Positions 30,873 to 33,539 of a stretch of 33,539 nt of DNA are shown in pieces. Below the pieces are notes generated by a model. It saw only the letters and a program-made list of their open reading frames with translations. It ran no database searches and was not told the origin of the DNA. Within the stretch, counting starts at the first letter, position 1. Each line of letters begins with the position of its first letter. The position numbers and the translations under genes were made by a program. This DNA comes from Verrucomicrobiota bacterium (GTDB lineage Bacteria; Auribacterota; JABMQX01; JAFGEW01): positions 1-33,539 of the forward strand of contig JAFGEW010000017.1 of assembly GCA_016931415.1 (NCBI GenBank), read 5' to 3'.

Positions 30873-33539
30873 ATGAATGGGAAGCGTGTGTGCGTTTTTC
30901 TGTCTCCGCTAGCCCTTATCATCGCCGCACTTGGGACGGCCGGCAGCTTGCTCATCTCTGCCTGGACACCCGTACCGGTGGCGGATGATCCACTTGTGCG
31001 AATGCCAGGGACTCAACCGGGGCTGGTCACGCTCGAGGGGCCGCGCCAGTGTATGAACTGCCACGCCGGTCTCTCGGATCCGAGTGTCGAGCCCGGGTTC
31101 AACTGGAAAGGCTCCATGATGGCGCAAGCGGCGCGCGACTTCCTGTTCTACGCCTGCGTGACCGTGGCGGGACAGGACTCGGCCTGGGCCATCGACCGTC
31201 CCAACGCCGTCGATATCTGTGAGCGCTGTCACTACCCTGAGGGCTGGCTCGAGGGGCGGTCCGACCCGACGAACGCATCCGCGATGGCCGGGTCTGACTT
31301 CGACGGCGTGCACTGCGCCTTCTGCCACGCGATGTACGACCCGTTCTTCGAGGGGACCTATGCCGGCACGCGCGAAGGGAGCGACTGGGCTGCATACTGG
31401 GACGAGACAAACGCGAGTTCGACACCCAGCCAGCCAGCCGCCAACGCGACGTACGCGGAAGACGCGACGCTGGCCTCCTCGGTCACGATGTTCAACGGCA
31501 ACGTGTTCTACAGTGGCAACGAGCCTTTCTCGCCAGCCTACGATGAGGCCGGCTCGGGCCAGTTCTACGTGAGCGGCGATGGGGCGAAGCGCGCGCCGTT
31601 CGCCGATGCGGCAGCGCGTCACTCGATGTTCTACAGCCGCTTCCACAAGAGCAAGCATTTCTGCTCGACGTGCCACGACGTGTCGAACCCGGCCTTGGCC
31701 AACCTCGCGTTCAACGGCACGACGCCGGGCGACGGCACAACCGTGCTGCCGACGGAGGAGAACCCCGCTTACTCGTACTACCACGTCGAGCGGACAACGT
31801 CGGAGTTCATGCTCTCGGCCTACGCGGCGCAGGGCGGCGCACCTGGGATCGGGCCATATGCGCCGGACGTGTTCACCACCTCGTACGCGAACAACTACAT
31901 TGCCAAGTGCCAGGACTGCCACATGCCCGACGGCGTTGGCAAGGCGTGCGAGCAGAACGGCGTACCCATACGCCCGGATGAGAGTGTCGAGCACCCCCTG
32001 AGCGGCCAGCCGGTGCACGATATGACCGGCGGCAACGCGTGGGTGTCGTTCGTGCTGGCGAGCGCCGTTTCCGGCTCGCCCAACTACGACGCGACGAACG
32101 ACGGGCTGCTCAATCAGGGCCCGGCCGCGTTGACGCTCGACATGACAGCAGGCGAGGGCATCGACCCCGTGGCTCTGCTCGCGGGCGCGGACCGCGCCAG
32201 GCAGAACCTGCAGCACGCCGCCGCAATCCAAGGCTTTTCATACAATCCCACGACGGGTCAGGTGACGTTCCGCGTCCAGAACCAAACGGGGCACAAGCTC
32301 ATCTCCGGCTTCCCGGAGGGGCGGCGCATGTTTGTCAGCGTCGAAGCCTATGACGCCTTGAACACGAGGCTCTATGCGGTGAACCCGTACGACGATGCGG
32401 CGGACACGTTGAAGGGCCTCGACCCGGCTTACTCGCCCAATAGCCCGGCGCTCGACCCGAACGAGTTCTATGTGGACGAGCTCGTCTACGAGATGCATCC
32501 GACCAGCGCGCTGACCGGCGAAACCCAGACCTTCCACTTTGCGCTCGCGACTGGACGCGAGAAGGACATCCGGATTCCACCCAAGGGCTTCGACATCGCG
32601 AACGCCGCCACGCGGCTCGCAGAGCCAGTCTGGCACGGTGCGTCCGCGCCCGACTACTTCACCGCCGCCGAGTACGCAGGCGGCTACGACGAGGTGGCAC
32701 TGGCCGATTACGGCGTATTGATGCCCGGCGCGGCCCGTGTCGAGGTGAAGCTGTACTACCAGACCACAAGCCGTGAATACATCGAGTTCCTGCGCAACGA
32801 GATCAATGGCACCGGCAACCTCACACTGCCCGTCAGCGCCTACATCGTCCAGACCGACCCGTTCTTCGACCGGCTCAAGGCGTGGGGCGACACGATCTGG
32901 CAGCTTTGGACGCACAACGCCGACGTGCCCGGTGCCGCGCCGGTCCTCATGACTGAAGCCAGCGTCGATACCGACGCCGACATCACGGATGTCTATTGGG
33001 ATCAACCCTCAACATCGGTCAACGTGACGTTCAACACGAAGAGCGGGGACAGCTACGACATCGAGACCGCTGAGACTGATGCCTACGACGACGGGCTGGC
33101 GTGGTCGACGATTGCGACGATCGCTGCTACGGATAGCGCGACAACATTCGCCGACGACTTGTCGGCGAATCCGTTGTCGCACGCCTTCCGCTTCTATCGC
33201 ATCCGCCGCACCGATGGCACGGGCGTGAGTCAGCAGACCGCCGGTGTGTTCGAGCTGTCGCTGACCGCCTCGCCGGCGCTCAAGTTCATCAGCACGCCGC
33301 TCGTGCCGGATGCCGATCACGCCTCGGTGCGCGAGATCTTCGGCGAGGGCACCGCGCGCCAGATTGCGCGCACGGGCTTCGCGGTCAACGACCTGACCGA
33401 GAACACGGGCCTGGTGACGCGGATGAGCTATGCGCTGGTCGACCCGAACGTATTCCTGGTCGAGGGCGGGACCGAGTTCGACCTCGCGCCGGGCGTGGGG
33501 TATCAGCTCACGATGGGCAGTGGTCCGCCGCTGACCTAC
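30873..33539 (+). CDS. Exported five-haem cytochrome c, C-terminus beyond the window
   Basis: An open frame of 889 codons from ATG 30873 with no stop before the window ends. A perfect AAGGAGGT lies just upstream. Residues 1-30 form a signal peptide or anchor (LSPLALIIAALGTAGSLLISAW). Five CxxCH haem-c sites are present: CMNCH (60), CERCH (116), CAFCH (148), CSTCH (264) and CQDCH (346). All are in the first 350 residues. Next is a beta-rich region with NQTGHKLISGFPEGRRMFV, then an Fn3-like module ending FRFYRIRRTD, then a segment KFISTPLVPD. The haem part suits periplasmic or surface electron transfer; haems may be ligated by the many free His. The tail modules suggest surface attachment. Redox partner and role are not visible here. 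Confidence 0.88.
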   Translation, partial: MNGKRVCVFLSPLALIIAALGTAGSLLISAWTPVPVADDPLVRMPGTQPGLVTLEGPRQCMNCHAGLSDPSVEPGFNWKGSMMAQAARDFLFYACVTVAGQDSAWAIDRPNAVDICERCHYPEGWLEGRSDPTNASAMAGSDFDGVHCAFCHAMYDPFFEGTYAGTREGSDWAAYWDETNASSTPSQPAANATYAEDATLASSVTMFNGNVFYSGNEPFSPAYDEAGSGQFYVSGDGAKRAPFADAAARHSMFYSRFHKSKHFCSTCHDVSNPALANLAFNGTTPGDGTTVLPTEENPAYSYYHVERTTSEFMLSAYAAQGGAPGIGPYAPDVFTTSYANNYIAKCQDCHMPDGVGKACEQNGVPIRPDESVEHPLSGQPVHDMTGGNAWVSFVLASAVSGSPNYDATNDGLLNQGPAALTLDMTAGEGIDPVALLAGADRARQNLQHAAAIQGFSYNPTTGQVTFRVQNQTGHKLISGFPEGRRMFVSVEAYDALNTRLYAVNPYDDAADTLKGLDPAYSPNSPALDPNEFYVDELVYEMHPTSALTGETQTFHFALATGREKDIRIPPKGFDIANAATRLAEPVWHGASAPDYFTAAEYAGGYDEVALADYGVLMPGAARVEVKLYYQTTSREYIEFLRNEINGTGNLTLPVSAYIVQTDPFFDRLKAWGDTIWQLWTHNADVPGAAPVLMTEASVDTDADITDVYWDQPSTSVNVTFNTKSGDSYDIETAETDAYDDGLAWSTIATIAATDSATTFADDLSANPLSHAFRFYRIRRTDGTGVSQQTAGVFELSLTASPALKFISTPLVPDADHASVREIFGEGTARQIARTGFAVNDLTENTGLVTRMSYALVDPNVFLVEGGTEFDLAPGVGYQLTMGSGPPLTY

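Noticed and set aside
1-33539. CRISPR arrays, tRNA or rRNA genes
   Set aside because: No regularly spaced direct repeats, cloverleaf-like segments or rRNA signatures were noticed; a tRNAscan or Infernal run would settle this.

Overview
The window is GC-rich bacterial DNA with long leaders, large modular exported proteins and dispersed palindromic intergenic repeats. Several exported proteins end in a domain closing in -FYRV/-YYQVR, a style common in the PVC group (Planctomycetota, Verrucomicrobiota, Lentisphaerota) and related candidate phyla. I cannot fix the phylum from the sequence alone. No rRNA, tRNA or CRISPR array was seen.

Layout. (1) 1-5845 is a loosely packed accessory stretch: the 3' end of an IS630-type transposase, about 1 kb of hairpin-rich non-coding DNA, an aminoglycoside-phosphotransferase-like kinase, an unrecognised membrane-anchored protein, an exported protein on the minus strand, and a small ABM-fold monooxygenase. 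Two families of intergenic repeats lie between them. (2) 5846-11791 is a membrane/glycoconjugate block: an alkaline-phosphatase-superfamily hydrolase overlapping by 4 bp an LPG-synthase/flippase-like membrane protein, meeting a minus-strand set of a class I methyltransferase and two membrane-anchored GT2 glycosyltransferases. (3) 11903-20583 looks like a DNA-repair block: a YprB/MrfB-type DEDD nuclease, a dolichol/phytol-kinase-like membrane enzyme, and two YprA/MrfA-type DEAH helicases (DUF1998, Cys cluster) that are clear paralogues. A metallophosphoesterase-PHP fusion sits between the helicases on the opposite strand. (4) 20613-33539 is an all-plus-strand block of exported proteins: a CARDB/HExxH/TSP3/beta-helix protein, two paralogous lipoproteins, a papain-like peptidase with beta-helix and six 51-residue FG-GAP-type repeats, and a five-haem cytochrome c that runs off the window.

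How they may work together. In Bacillus subtilis MrfA (helicase) and MrfB (nuclease) act together in repair of mitomycin C damage. The arrangement here suggests the same pair, with a second helicase paralogue and a two-domain phosphoesterase inserted; that extended set is the most interesting candidate system in the window. Near-identical TTGACC-N17-TATAGT promoters stand before the first and last genes of the exported block, which suggests they are expressed alike. The glycosyltransferase/flippase block and the polyprenol-kinase-like enzyme could serve one envelope-lipid pathway, but this is inference.
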